Part shown: positions 9,031 to 17,057 of the stretch, piece by piece
How positions within the stretch are numbered: position 1 is the first letter of the stretch
Layout: every line of letters begins with the position of its first letter
Source of the DNA: Tamaricihabitans halophyticus
Lineage (GTDB): Bacteria > Actinomycetota > Actinomycetes > Mycobacteriales > Pseudonocardiaceae
Direction: 5' to 3'
DNA: 64,000 bases
Assembly (NCBI RefSeq): GCF_004340875.1
Contig: NZ_SLXQ01000021.1
Location: forward strand, 1 to 64,000
Notes under the pieces: model-generated
Databases searched by the model: none
Seen by the model: the letters and a program-made list of their open reading frames with translations, nothing else
What the model was told of the DNA's origin: nothing
Program-made: the position numbers and the translations under genes

Positions 9031-9534
9031 ATGAAAAGGCCAAGAGGACTCAATCACGTCGCCTACGTCACCACGGACACGGCCGCCACCAAGCGGTTCT
9101 ACACCGAGATACTTGGTATGAAACTGGTTGGTCACGCCATCGACGACAGTGTCGGCAGCACCGGCGAGCAGACCAGGTTCCTGCACACGTTCTTCGAGAT
9201 GGGCGACGGCAGCTGCATCGCGTTCTTTGAGATCGAAGGCCAGCTTCTCGACCACCACGACTCGCCATTGCCGCGCTGGGCGCCGCATCTGGCGCTGTCC
9301 GTAGGCAGCATGGACGAGCTGAACGCCGCTCATCAGCGGCTGCTCGGCGAGGGCATCAAAGTGCGTGGCGTGATCGACCACGAGGGAACCTGGAAGTCGA
9401 TCTACTTCTTCGACCCCAACGGGGTGCGGCTCGAACTGACCTATCAGGTGCGTCAGCTCAACGACGACGATGCCGCCGCGGCCACCACGGCGGTAGCGCA
9501 GTGGATATCCGAGCACACCACGAGCACCAGCTGA
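9031..9534 (+). CDS. VOC-superfamily protein, probable ring-cleavage dioxygenase or glyoxalase relative
   Basis: 167 aa, one glyoxalase/bleomycin-resistance/extradiol dioxygenase unit with two beta-alpha-beta modules. Candidate metal ligands are His9 (LNHVAY), His86 (PHLALS) and Glu135 (RLELTY), the usual H-H-E set. It starts 18 nt after the LLM gene. Next to a Rieske dioxygenase and a dihydrodiol-dehydrogenase-like SDR, an extradiol dioxygenase role fits, but true two-domain extradiol enzymes are longer (about 290 aa), so a small type I-like enzyme or an isomerase is equally possible. Confidence 0.75.
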   Translation: MKRPRGLNHVAYVTTDTAATKRFYTEILGMKLVGHAIDDSVGSTGEQTRFLHTFFEMGDGSCIAFFEIEGQLLDHHDSPLPRWAPHLALSVGSMDELNAAHQRLLGEGIKVRGVIDHEGTWKSIYFFDPNGVRLELTYQVRQLNDDDAAAATTAVAQWISEHTTSTS

Positions 9535-9552
9535 CGGCCGCTGGCGGAGCGC

Positions 9553-10677
9553 ATGATCGAGCTGCTGCACATACCGATGGCCGGTGCCGCCGGTCAGATC
9601 GATGTCTACTCCGGAGTGTCCCGCATGGCCGGCAAGTTGTGGGGCTCGTTGCACCGCGCCGAAGGGGGGTCGAAGACGGCCGTTGTGGTAGTTCATCCAT
9701 CGTCCAACTTTCTCGGTCACTACCTGCTGGCACCGTTGGCCGAGCGCGGTGTGGACGCGGTCGGCTTGACCACCCGATATCTCGGTAACGACAGCACGCT
9801 GCTGATGGAGAACTGCGTGCTGGACATTGGCGCGGCGGTAGCGTTCCTGCGTGAGCGCGGCTACGAGCGGATCGCGCTGGTCGGCAACTCCGGCGGCGGC
9901 GGTTTGGTCGCGCTCTACCAGAGCCAGGCGGAATCGCCGAGCGTCCGGCATACGCCAGCCGGTGACCCGCCGGATCTCACCGCGGCCACCCTGCCCCCGG
10001 TCGACGCGCTGATCGAGCTGATGGCCCATCCCGGCCGCGCCATCGTCTACACCGAATGGCTCGATCCAGCCATTGTGGATGAACATGATCCGTGGCGGCG
10101 GGATCCGTCGGTTGACCTGTTCGATGAGCGTAACGGTCCGCCGTACACTCCGGAGTTTCTCACCCGCTTCCGTACCGCGCAGCTCGACCGTAACCGCCGG
10201 ATCACTGCCTGGGTCCGGGAAACGCTTGCTGGGCTGGCGGAGAATCCAGCCGGGGTGCGGGATCTGCCGTTCGTCGTACACGGAACCGGCGCGGAACCTC
10301 GGTTTCTCGACCTCACCATGGAACCGACCGGGCGGGCCCCAGGCACTATGTGGGGTCCTGCCGCGCAAGCCAACCTGATGCCGGCTTCGCTCGGTCACCA
10401 CACCAGTCTGCGCTCTTGGCTGTCCCAGTGGAGCATCGACGAGTCCCACTGCGCCGGTCCGTACCACCTGGCTCGGACCAGCGTGCCCACCTTGGTGCTG
10501 TACGGGACCGCTGACCAGGCCTGTTTTCCCAGCCATGCGCGTTCGTTGTTCGACGCCGTGCCGCACGAGAACAAGGAGCTGCGCGCGGTCGAGGGTGGCA
10601 CGCATTACCTGCAGGGCCAACCTGGGCTGGTGGCTCAGGTGGCCGACGCCGTTGTCGATTGGGTGCGGCCGGCGTAA
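9553..10677 (+). CDS. Alpha/beta hydrolase in the aromatic cluster
   Basis: 374 aa alpha/beta-hydrolase. The nucleophile elbow is GNSGGG with Ser113. The C-terminal His is probably in EGGTHYLQG near residue 355, and an Asp lies in VLYGTADQACFP before it. A large insert between about residues 130 and 280 would form the lid. By position it could hydrolyse a ring-cleavage product (a C-C hydrolase), but its length and lid differ from classical meta-cleavage hydrolases of about 285 aa. It lies 18 nt after the VOC gene and 26 nt before the Rieske alpha subunit. Confidence 0.78.
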   Translation: MIELLHIPMAGAAGQIDVYSGVSRMAGKLWGSLHRAEGGSKTAVVVVHPSSNFLGHYLLAPLAERGVDAVGLTTRYLGNDSTLLMENCVLDIGAAVAFLRERGYERIALVGNSGGGGLVALYQSQAESPSVRHTPAGDPPDLTAATLPPVDALIELMAHPGRAIVYTEWLDPAIVDEHDPWRRDPSVDLFDERNGPPYTPEFLTRFRTAQLDRNRRITAWVRETLAGLAENPAGVRDLPFVVHGTGAEPRFLDLTMEPTGRAPGTMWGPAAQANLMPASLGHHTSLRSWLSQWSIDESHCAGPYHLARTSVPTLVLYGTADQACFPSHARSLFDAVPHENKELRAVEGGTHYLQGQPGLVAQVADAVVDWVRPA

Positions 10678-10703
10678 CCGCCGCGCCGGGATTGGGAGGT
10701 CTG

Positions 10704-12059
10704 ATGACGGTACTCGACGACGTGCGGCGTGGCATGATCCCGGCGCATATCTACAACGACGAGGACATCTTCCGGCTGGAACGGGACCGCGTGTTCGGCC
10801 GCTCCTGGCAGTTCGTCGCGCACGAATCGGAGATTCCCTCGCCAGGTGACTATGTGGTACGCCGTGTGCTGGACGACTCGTTCATCGTGGTCCGCGACGA
10901 GCAGGGTGATGTCCGGGTGCTGTTCAACATGTGTCTGCACAGGGGCATGCAGGTGTGCCGGGCCGAGATCGGCAACGCCTCGCACTTTCGCTGCCCGTAC
11001 CACGGTTGGTCGTATCGCAACGACGGTCGGCTGGTCGGACTGCCGTTCTACCGCGATGCCTACGGCGGCGAGTCAGGCTTCCGGCGTGCGGGCCAGACGC
11101 TGCTCCCCGCGCCCTCACTGGATATCTACAACGGACTGATATTCGTCAGTCTGGACGCCGATGCGCCACCACTGCGGGACTACCTCGGTGATTTCGCGTT
11201 CTATCTCGATTACTACACCCGGCAAAGCGATGCCGGCATCGAGCTGCGCGGGCCGCAACGCTGGCGGATCAAGGCAAACTGGAAGATCGGCGCGGAGAAC
11301 TTCGCCGGCGATATGTACCACACCCCACACACCCATACGAGCGTGGTCGAGATCGGCCTGTTCCGGGAGCCCAAGGCGGAGAAACGCAAGGACGGCAGCA
11401 CCTACTGGGCCGGCAATGGCGGCGGCACCACGTACAAGTTGCCGCCAGGAACCTTTGATGAGCGGCTGCGCTACGTCGGCTACCCGGACGAGATGATCGC
11501 GCGGATGAAGGAAACCTGGTCTGCCGCTCAGCAGAAGGTCATCGGGGAGAACGGTTTCATGATCTCCGCGGCCTCGTTGTTTCCCAATCTGAGTTTCGTG
11601 CACAACTGGCCCAAGGTGGCCGACAGCGACGACGTGTTGCCGTTCATGTCGCTGCGCCTGTGGCAACCGGTGAGCGCGGACGAAACCGAGGTACTTTCCT
11701 GGTTCGCCGTGGACAAGCAGGCACCGGAACAGTTCAAGCTGTTGTCGTACAAGGCATATCTGATGTGCTTCGGCAGCAGTGGGATGTTCGAGCAGGATGA
11801 CGTGGAGAACTGGGTGTCCATGACAAGCACGGCGGCTGGTCAGATGGCGCGGCGGCTGCGGCTGAACAGCCGGATGGGCCTGCTTGCCGACGACACCACG
11901 GTCACCGAGGCGCTCGGCTCGGACGAGTTCGCCGGACCTGGCACCGCTTACGTCGGCTATGCCGAGCACAACCAGCGCGCGCTACTGCACAGGTGGGCCG
12001 ACTACCTGGAGCAGCCAATCGCGGCTGCCGATCCTGTTGATATTGGCGCGCGGCCATGA
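10704..12059 (+). CDS. Aromatic-ring-hydroxylating dioxygenase, large (alpha) subunit
   Basis: 451 aa Rieske non-haem iron oxygenase. The [2Fe-2S] ligands are Cys77-x-His79 (MCLHRGMQVC) and Cys97-x2-His100 (CPYHGWSY). The mononuclear iron site is Asp203-x2-His206-x4-His211 in ENFAGDMYHTPHTH. The enzyme puts both atoms of O2 on an aromatic ring to give a cis-dihydrodiol; the substrate is unknown. GGGAGG at 10694-10699 fixes ATG 10704 over an in-frame start at 10659. The stop overlaps the beta subunit by ATGA. No ferredoxin or reductase gene is in the cluster, so electrons must come from elsewhere. Confidence 0.93.
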   Translation: MTVLDDVRRGMIPAHIYNDEDIFRLERDRVFGRSWQFVAHESEIPSPGDYVVRRVLDDSFIVVRDEQGDVRVLFNMCLHRGMQVCRAEIGNASHFRCPYHGWSYRNDGRLVGLPFYRDAYGGESGFRRAGQTLLPAPSLDIYNGLIFVSLDADAPPLRDYLGDFAFYLDYYTRQSDAGIELRGPQRWRIKANWKIGAENFAGDMYHTPHTHTSVVEIGLFREPKAEKRKDGSTYWAGNGGGTTYKLPPGTFDERLRYVGYPDEMIARMKETWSAAQQKVIGENGFMISAASLFPNLSFVHNWPKVADSDDVLPFMSLRLWQPVSADETEVLSWFAVDKQAPEQFKLLSYKAYLMCFGSSGMFEQDDVENWVSMTSTAAGQMARRLRLNSRMGLLADDTTVTEALGSDEFAGPGTAYVGYAEHNQRALLHRWADYLEQPIAAADPVDIGARP

Positions 12060-12586
12060 CGGCGCGCTCCGGGGCCAGCCTACCGTTCGACGACCAGCGT
12101 CACCTGCTCGCGCACCGATGGCTGGTGGACGAGACCTATCTGCTCGACGCGCAGAACTACGCCGCATGGCTGGAACTGCTCGCCGAGGACGTTCGCTACC
12201 TCATGCCGGTGCGGGCGACCACCGCGCTCGGTGCCGGGTTCGACACCGCCCCGGGGATGGCGCATTTCGACGAGGACAAGTACTCGCTCAGCCGGCGGGT
12301 GGCCAGATTCGCCACCGAGCACGCCTGGACGGAGGACCCACCGTCGCGGCTGCGGCACCACCTGAGCAATGTCCGTACCTTCGCGACCGACCGGGCGGAC
12401 GAGTTGCTTGTGGACTCGGCCGTGCTGCTGTTCCGCAGCAGGGGTGATGTGCGCGAACCGGCGCTGGTTTCCTACGGCAGACAGGACCTGCTCCGATCCA
12501 CTTCGGACGGATGGCTGCTTGCGCTTCGGTCGATCACGGTTGATGAGTCGGTATTGCGGATCCAGAACTTGGCAGTGTTCCTATAA
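12056..12586 (+). CDS. Aromatic-ring-hydroxylating dioxygenase, small (beta) subunit
   Basis: 176 aa, SnoaL-like cone fold. FLxDERHLLDD-type opening (LPFDDQRHLLAHRWLVDETYLLD), then W-x-x-L-L-A-E-D-V-R-Y-L-M-P near 37-50 and LRHHLSNVR near 100 are hallmarks of the beta subunit. It is structural in the alpha3-beta3 oxygenase. Its start overlaps the alpha stop (ATGA), ensuring matched translation. A 19-bp tandem repeat begins at its stop codon. Confidence 0.9.
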   Translation: MTARSGASLPFDDQRHLLAHRWLVDETYLLDAQNYAAWLELLAEDVRYLMPVRATTALGAGFDTAPGMAHFDEDKYSLSRRVARFATEHAWTEDPPSRLRHHLSNVRTFATDRADELLVDSAVLLFRSRGDVREPALVSYGRQDLLRSTSDGWLLALRSITVDESVLRIQNLAVFL

Positions 12587-12615
12587 GTGAGGCTGGTTCC
12601 TATGAGTGAGGCTGC
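12578..12615 (+). repeat. Two 19-bp near-identical tandem units at the beta-subunit/small-gene junction
   Basis: Units at 12578-12596 and 12597-12615 share 17 of 19 bases (TTCCTATRAGTGAGGCTGS), and a partial third begins at 12616 (TCCTATGCGTGA). Copy 1 contains the stop of the beta subunit; copy 2 supplies ATG 12602 of the next gene; the partial copy supplies an in-frame ATG 12620. The repeat has thus multiplied start sites. Confidence 0.75.
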
Positions 12616-12868
12616 TCCTATGCGTGAAGATGGGCCCGAACCATCGGCAGCGACCGAGGACATCGTGGTCGCCAACGAGTTCGCCGAGGTATGGGTGCGT
12701 AGGGTGGAGACCCGCAACGGTGCGCGACTGCTGATCGAGTCGCCACGCAGTGGCCAGTGGATCACCTTGTGCCCGCTCGAGTTGGAGGCGCTTACCTGGC
12801 AGACCCCGCAGACGTTCTCGGCGATGATCAGCAATCCGATGTCCCCGCTGATCGCGGGGGAATCGTGA
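12602..12868 (+). CDS. Small protein of the dioxygenase cluster, unknown function
   Basis: 88 aa from ATG 12602 (MSEAAPMRED); ATG 12620 or GTG 12587 are alternatives because the start lies in a tandem repeat. The protein is acidic at first, then has a likely beta-rich core (VWVRRVETRNGARLLIESPRSGQWITLCPLELEALTWQ) and no Cys motif that would suit a ferredoxin (a single Cys). I do not recognise a family. Its place between the Rieske beta subunit and the SDR, on the same strand, suggests an accessory factor of the oxygenase. Confidence 0.6.
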   Translation: MSEAAPMREDGPEPSAATEDIVVANEFAEVWVRRVETRNGARLLIESPRSGQWITLCPLELEALTWQTPQTFSAMISNPMSPLIAGES

Positions 12869-12889
12869 ACCGGCCGGCGAGGTGACGTC

Positions 12890-13672
12890 GTGACGGGATG
12901 GCTCGCCGGGCGGCGCGCGCTGGTGATCGGGGCTGGGTCTGGTATTGGCCGCGCGGTCGTCGAGGCCTACCTGGCCGAGGGGGCAAGGGTCGCTGTTCTC
13001 GAACGCGATCAGGCCAAATGCCAGGCGCTGACCGAGGCGCGACCCGATGTTCCGGTCGTCGCGGGCGATGCGACCACGGCTGCGGCCAACGAGGAAGCCG
13101 TGCGCGTCGCCGCCGAGGCGTTCGGTGGGCTGGATGTGCTGGTGCACTGTGCCGGGGTGTTCGACTTCTACCGAAAACTATCTGAATTGGATAGTCAGGC
13201 GCTCGATCCGGCGTTCGACGAGATCTTCGCGGTGAACGTGAAAAGCTGCCTGCACGCCGCGCGGGCGGCCGTTTCCGAGCTGTCCAACTCCGGTGGCGCG
13301 GTGATCCTCACCGAGTCCACTTCGGCCTACTATCCCGGCAGGGGCGGGGTGCTCTACGTGGCTTCGAAGTTCGCGGTGCGCGGGCTGGTCACCGCACTCG
13401 CCGCCGAACTGGCACCGGCGGTCCGGGTCAACGCGGTCGCACCGGGCGGCACGCTGGACACTGACCTGCGCGGTGCCTCCGCGCTGGGGCTGGCTGGGCG
13501 CCGGCTGGATTCACCGGATCGACCTGCCGAGCTGGCCGCGCGCACGCCGCTGAATGTGGCGCTTTCCGCCGCAGATCATGCGCGCAGTTACGTGTTCCTT
13601 GCTTCCGCGGGAGCCCGTGGGATCACCGGCGACGTACTGCACTCCGACGGTGGCATCGGAAGTCGAACCTGA
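12890..13672 (+). CDS. Short-chain dehydrogenase, probable cis-dihydrodiol dehydrogenase
   Basis: 260 aa classical SDR. The NAD-binding GAGSGIG is at 14-20, followed by HCAG (NNAG-equivalent), a catalytic Ser in LTESTSAYY, and Y-x-A-S-K (YVASKFAVRG). PGGT precedes a variable substrate loop, and the end reads GDVLHSDGGIG. Next to a ring-hydroxylating dioxygenase, the expected reaction is oxidation of the cis-dihydrodiol to a catechol, with NAD+. This is inferred from context; the family is broad. GTG 12890 has GCGAGGTG upstream. Confidence 0.85.
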   Translation: MTGWLAGRRALVIGAGSGIGRAVVEAYLAEGARVAVLERDQAKCQALTEARPDVPVVAGDATTAAANEEAVRVAAEAFGGLDVLVHCAGVFDFYRKLSELDSQALDPAFDEIFAVNVKSCLHAARAAVSELSNSGGAVILTESTSAYYPGRGGVLYVASKFAVRGLVTALAAELAPAVRVNAVAPGGTLDTDLRGASALGLAGRRLDSPDRPAELAARTPLNVALSAADHARSYVFLASAGARGITGDVLHSDGGIGSRT

Positions 13673-13685
13673 GTGAGGTGGTGAC

Positions 13686-14423
13686 GTGACACGGGAACTG
13701 GTGGCCGCCGCGTGCCGGGTACTGGCCGCCCGTGGGCTGACTGATGGCCTGCTCGGGCATGTCAGCTTGCGGGCGGATGCCGAGCGGTTGCTGGTGCGCT
13801 GCCGGGGTCCGCGCGAGCGCGGTCTGGCGGACACCGAGCCGAGCGATATCCGACTGGTCACCCTGGATGGCGCCGAGGGAGCGCCGGGAGAGTTGGACGG
13901 GTACGTGCCGCCGAACGAGCTGCCGCTGCACACCGAGGTACTGCGAGCACGGCCGGAGGTGCGGGCCGTGGTGCACGCGCATCCGCCGGCGACCGTGGCC
14001 GCGGACCTGGCCGGTCTCGCCATCCGCCCGATTATCGGGGCCTTCGATATTCCCGGCGCGCGGTTGGCGCGCGGCGGTGTGCCCGTCTACCCGCGCGGCG
14101 TGCTCATCCGCGACCGGTCGCTGGCTGCCGAGATGGTGTCCGCGATGGCCGAGTGCCCGGTGGTGCTGCTCCGTGGGCACGGGTTGACCAGCGCCGCTGA
14201 CGGGGTCGAGCGGGCGGTGCTGCAGACCATCAGCGTGGACCGCATCGCCGCGCTCGCCCTCGCCGTGCGCGCGGCCGGTGGGCAGCTAACCGACCTGCCG
14301 GACGCCGATCTGGCCGAGCTGCCCGATCTCGGCGCGGGATTCAACGTCGACGTGGCGTGGCGGCATGAGCTCGCCCGACTCGGCGAACGTGGCCATCCGT
14401 CCTGGTTAGACTCCTCGCCATGA
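13686..14423 (+). CDS. Class II aldolase/adducin-family protein
   Basis: 245 aa of the fuculose-1-phosphate aldolase/adducin fold. Metal-binding His97 and His99 (VVHAHP) and His165 (LLRGHG) are present, with Glu78 in PPNELPLH as the likely acid/base. It may carry out a retro-aldol or decarboxylation step on a ring-cleavage product. It lies 13 nt after the SDR, and its stop overlaps the iclR start by ATGA, so the regulator is co-translated with the pathway. Confidence 0.85.
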   Translation: MTRELVAAACRVLAARGLTDGLLGHVSLRADAERLLVRCRGPRERGLADTEPSDIRLVTLDGAEGAPGELDGYVPPNELPLHTEVLRARPEVRAVVHAHPPATVAADLAGLAIRPIIGAFDIPGARLARGGVPVYPRGVLIRDRSLAAEMVSAMAECPVVLLRGHGLTSAADGVERAVLQTISVDRIAALALAVRAAGGQLTDLPDADLAELPDLGAGFNVDVAWRHELARLGERGHPSWLDSSP

Positions 14424-15241
14424 GCGCGGCTCGACGGGACGCGGACGGTCCCACTCCACCCCAGAATCCGCCGGTGTCCCAGAATCCGCCGGTACCCCAG
14501 TATCCGATCGAGTCAGTGGACAACGCGCTCAAGTTGCTGCTGCTGTTCGCGGAGCAGCCACGGATCCGGCTGACCGACGCGAGCAGTTATCTCGGGGTGG
14601 CGTCCTCGACCGCGCATCGCTTGTTGGCCATGCTGCAGTACCGGGGTTTTGTCCGGCAGGACACGGCATCCAGGGCCTACGAGCCAGGGGGCGCGCTGGC
14701 CACCGTCGCCACCGCCGTGCTCCGCCAGGTGGACGCCCGCGCTCGGGCGCGTCCCGTGCTGGAACGGCTGAACCTCGAGTTCGACGAGACGGTGCACCTC
14801 GGCCGGCTGGTCGGCAGCCAGGTCAACTTCCTCGATTCGATCGAGAGTGGTCGGGCGGTGCGGGTGGCTTCGCGGGTGGGCCGGTCGCTGCCGGCCCACT
14901 GCACGTCGACCGGCAAGGCGATGTTGTCCACGTTGAGCCAGACCGAGCTGCACCGGCTGTACCCGGAGGAGCAGCTGGCCGCGGTGACGGACAAGACGAT
15001 CACCTCCCGTGCCGCCCTCGAGCGCGAGCTCGCCACCACCCGCAAACGCGGTTACGCGGCGAGCAAGCAGGAAAGTGAGGAGAGCGTCGCCTCCGTGGCG
15101 GTGGCCATCACCAGCCCGAGCGGGAGTCTTTACGCGGTCAACGTCTCCATGCCGACCACCCGCATCTCCGCCGCCGTCCGGAGCAGCGTGGCCGAGGCAC
15201 TCATCGACGCGGCGAAGGAAATCGCCGAGCTACTGGTCTGA
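14420..15241 (+). CDS. IclR-family transcriptional regulator
   Basis: 273 aa. The winged helix-turn-helix spans about 35-95 (SVDNALKLLLLFAEQPRIRLTDASSYLGVASSTAHRLLAML) and is followed by the IclR effector domain (HLGRLVGSQVNFLDSIES, LPAHCTSTGKAMLS). The N-terminus has a repeated NPPV(S/P)Q tract. IclR proteins often control catabolic operons in response to an aromatic or acid effector. As the last gene of the cluster, joined to the aldolase by ATGA, it is the likely local regulator. No operator was identified with certainty. Confidence 0.9.
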   Translation: MSAARRDADGPTPPQNPPVSQNPPVPQYPIESVDNALKLLLLFAEQPRIRLTDASSYLGVASSTAHRLLAMLQYRGFVRQDTASRAYEPGGALATVATAVLRQVDARARARPVLERLNLEFDETVHLGRLVGSQVNFLDSIESGRAVRVASRVGRSLPAHCTSTGKAMLSTLSQTELHRLYPEEQLAAVTDKTITSRAALERELATTRKRGYAASKQESEESVASVAVAITSPSGSLYAVNVSMPTTRISAAVRSSVAEALIDAAKEIAELLV

Positions 15242-15293
15242 CCCGCGAAGTCTCCGATGCGGGGAAGTGGCCACGGTGACATGATCGACGGCC

Positions 15294-16994
15294 ATGGCAG
15301 TCGCCAAAGTGAGTGAACAGTCCGTGCGGGCGCTGGCAGACCCCCGTTCGTTCGAGCGAGGGCGCGCCTATTTCACGGCGGGCCGGGTGCGCCGGTTCAC
15401 GGTCGACGGGACATCGGTGACCGCGACGGTGGCCGGTACGAGCGTCTACCAGGTGCGGCTGGACGTCGCACGGCGTGGGCTGGCGGCCCGGTGCTCCTGT
15501 CCGTACGGGAAGGAGGGTGTGTTCTGTAAGCACTGCGTCGCGACCGCACTTGCCTGGCTGGATGCCGGCGGTGAGGTCGACGAAGCCCGCGCGCAGCCGG
15601 TGCCGGACGAGCGGCTGCGCGAGTTCCTGCTCGATCAGGACAGGGCATGGCTGGTGGATGAACTCCTGGCCGCGGCACGAGCTGATCGGGCGTTGCGGGC
15701 GCGTCTGGATGTGGCGGCCGGGGCCGAGGCGCGGACCGCCTATGACGCCCGAGCGCTGCGGGCACGTCTGGAACGAGCGATCGAGATCGGTGACTTCGTG
15801 CACTACGGCTCCGCGCACTCCTATGTCCAGGGAGTCGACGATGCACTGGACGAGGTGGCTGGCCTGGTTGGCGCGGGCTTTCCCGACGCGGCGGTGAAGC
15901 TGGTCGAGTACGCGTTGGAATTGTTGGACGGTGCGGCCTGGCAGGTTGACGATTCCGACGGTGGCATCGGGGATGCCATCGGCCGCGCTGAGGAGATTCA
16001 TCTGGCCGCTTGCGCGGCTGGCGAGCCCGATCCGGTCGCCTTGGCTGAGTCACTGGTCGCACGGGCGCTGGCCAGTGACTACGAGGTATTTCTGAATGTG
16101 CTGCCGGACTATGAGCCTATTCTGGGACCGACCGGCATGGCTCGCTACCGAGAGCTGATCGAGAGTACATGGCGGGACCTGCCGCCCGCGGAACCGCACG
16201 ACTACAGCGGCCGCCGGTTCGTCGTCAACTATCTGATGGAACAGTTGGCCGAATCCACGGGTGGCGCCGATGCGCTCATCGAGGTGCTGTCCCGCAACGT
16301 GACCAGCGGCGCCGACGTGCTGCGCATCGCCGAACGGCTATGTGCGGACGGTCGTGACGGGGAGGCGCTGGACTGGCTGGAACGCGGTTTGGCGGAGTTC
16401 CCTCCCGATCAGCGGCTGCGGTCGCTCGCCGCAGACTGCCACCTCCGAGCAGGACGCCAGGCGGAGGCCGGCGAACTGCTGTGGGCGAACTTCGCTGAGC
16501 GGCCAACCCTGGATTGTTACGTCGCGCTGCGCGAGGCCACTGGGCAGCGGTTTCCGGCCTGGCGAGAGCGTGCTATCGAACTGTTGCGGGCACAACCGTC
16601 AGCATCAGCCCGGTTTAACCCGCTGCCCTACCCTCGCGGAGCAGGGCATTCCACCCTGGTGGAAGTGTTGCTGTGGGAAGGCGACAGTGACGCGGCCTGG
16701 CAAGCGGCCAAGGACGGCGGCTGCCGAGACGACCTGTGGCTACGCCTGGCGCGAGATCGCGCCAGCGCCCAGCCGGAGGATGCGATCCCGATCCTGCTCG
16801 CCGCTGCGGACCAGGCGATCGGCCACAAGAACCGCGACTTCTACCGCATCGCCGCGCGGCTGCTCTCGGAAGCTCGCCCGCTGTTCATTCGCTGTGATCG
16901 CGCGGCGGACTTTGAATCGCGTCTTGCCGAACTGCGTGCCGAGCATCGCGCCAAACGGGCGCTGCGCGAGGAGCTCGACAAGGCTGGGTTGTGA
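15294..16994 (+). CDS. SWIM zinc-finger protein with a long helical-repeat region
   Basis: 566 aa. A SWIM-type zinc site reads C-x-C-x7-C-x2-H (CSCPYGKEGVFCKHC, about residues 65-80). Before it lies the common SWIM lead-in RSFERGRAYFTAGRV. The remainder is alpha-helical with TPR-like repeats (DWLERGLAEFPPDQRLRSLAADCHLRAGRQAEAGELLW). SWIM domains bind DNA or proteins; the precise job is unknown. It converges on glnA, with a hairpin in between. Confidence 0.82.
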   Translation: MAVAKVSEQSVRALADPRSFERGRAYFTAGRVRRFTVDGTSVTATVAGTSVYQVRLDVARRGLAARCSCPYGKEGVFCKHCVATALAWLDAGGEVDEARAQPVPDERLREFLLDQDRAWLVDELLAAARADRALRARLDVAAGAEARTAYDARALRARLERAIEIGDFVHYGSAHSYVQGVDDALDEVAGLVGAGFPDAAVKLVEYALELLDGAAWQVDDSDGGIGDAIGRAEEIHLAACAAGEPDPVALAESLVARALASDYEVFLNVLPDYEPILGPTGMARYRELIESTWRDLPPAEPHDYSGRRFVVNYLMEQLAESTGGADALIEVLSRNVTSGADVLRIAERLCADGRDGEALDWLERGLAEFPPDQRLRSLAADCHLRAGRQAEAGELLWANFAERPTLDCYVALREATGQRFPAWRERAIELLRAQPSASARFNPLPYPRGAGHSTLVEVLLWEGDSDAAWQAAKDGGCRDDLWLRLARDRASAQPEDAIPILLAAADQAIGHKNRDFYRIAARLLSEARPLFIRCDRAADFESRLAELRAEHRAKRALREELDKAGL

Positions 16995-17001
16995 AACAGC
17001 A

Positions 17002-17034
17002 CGGCCGGTCCCGCGGGATTCGCGGAACCGGCCG
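17002..17034. terminator. Hairpin between convergent SWIM and glnA genes
   Basis: CGGCCGGT-C-CCGCG (17002-17015) pairs with CGCGG-A-ACCGGCCG (17021-17034) with one C/A mismatch and a 5-nt loop. It lies between two stop codons and could serve both strands. Confidence 0.65.
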
Positions 17035-17057
17035 GCCAGATCAGGGCAAGCTGTCTG

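Noticed and set aside
8296-10620. Very long minus-strand frame (774 codons)
   Set aside because: It lies opposite the LLM, VOC and hydrolase genes, has no family motif, and arises from high GC3 in the real genes.
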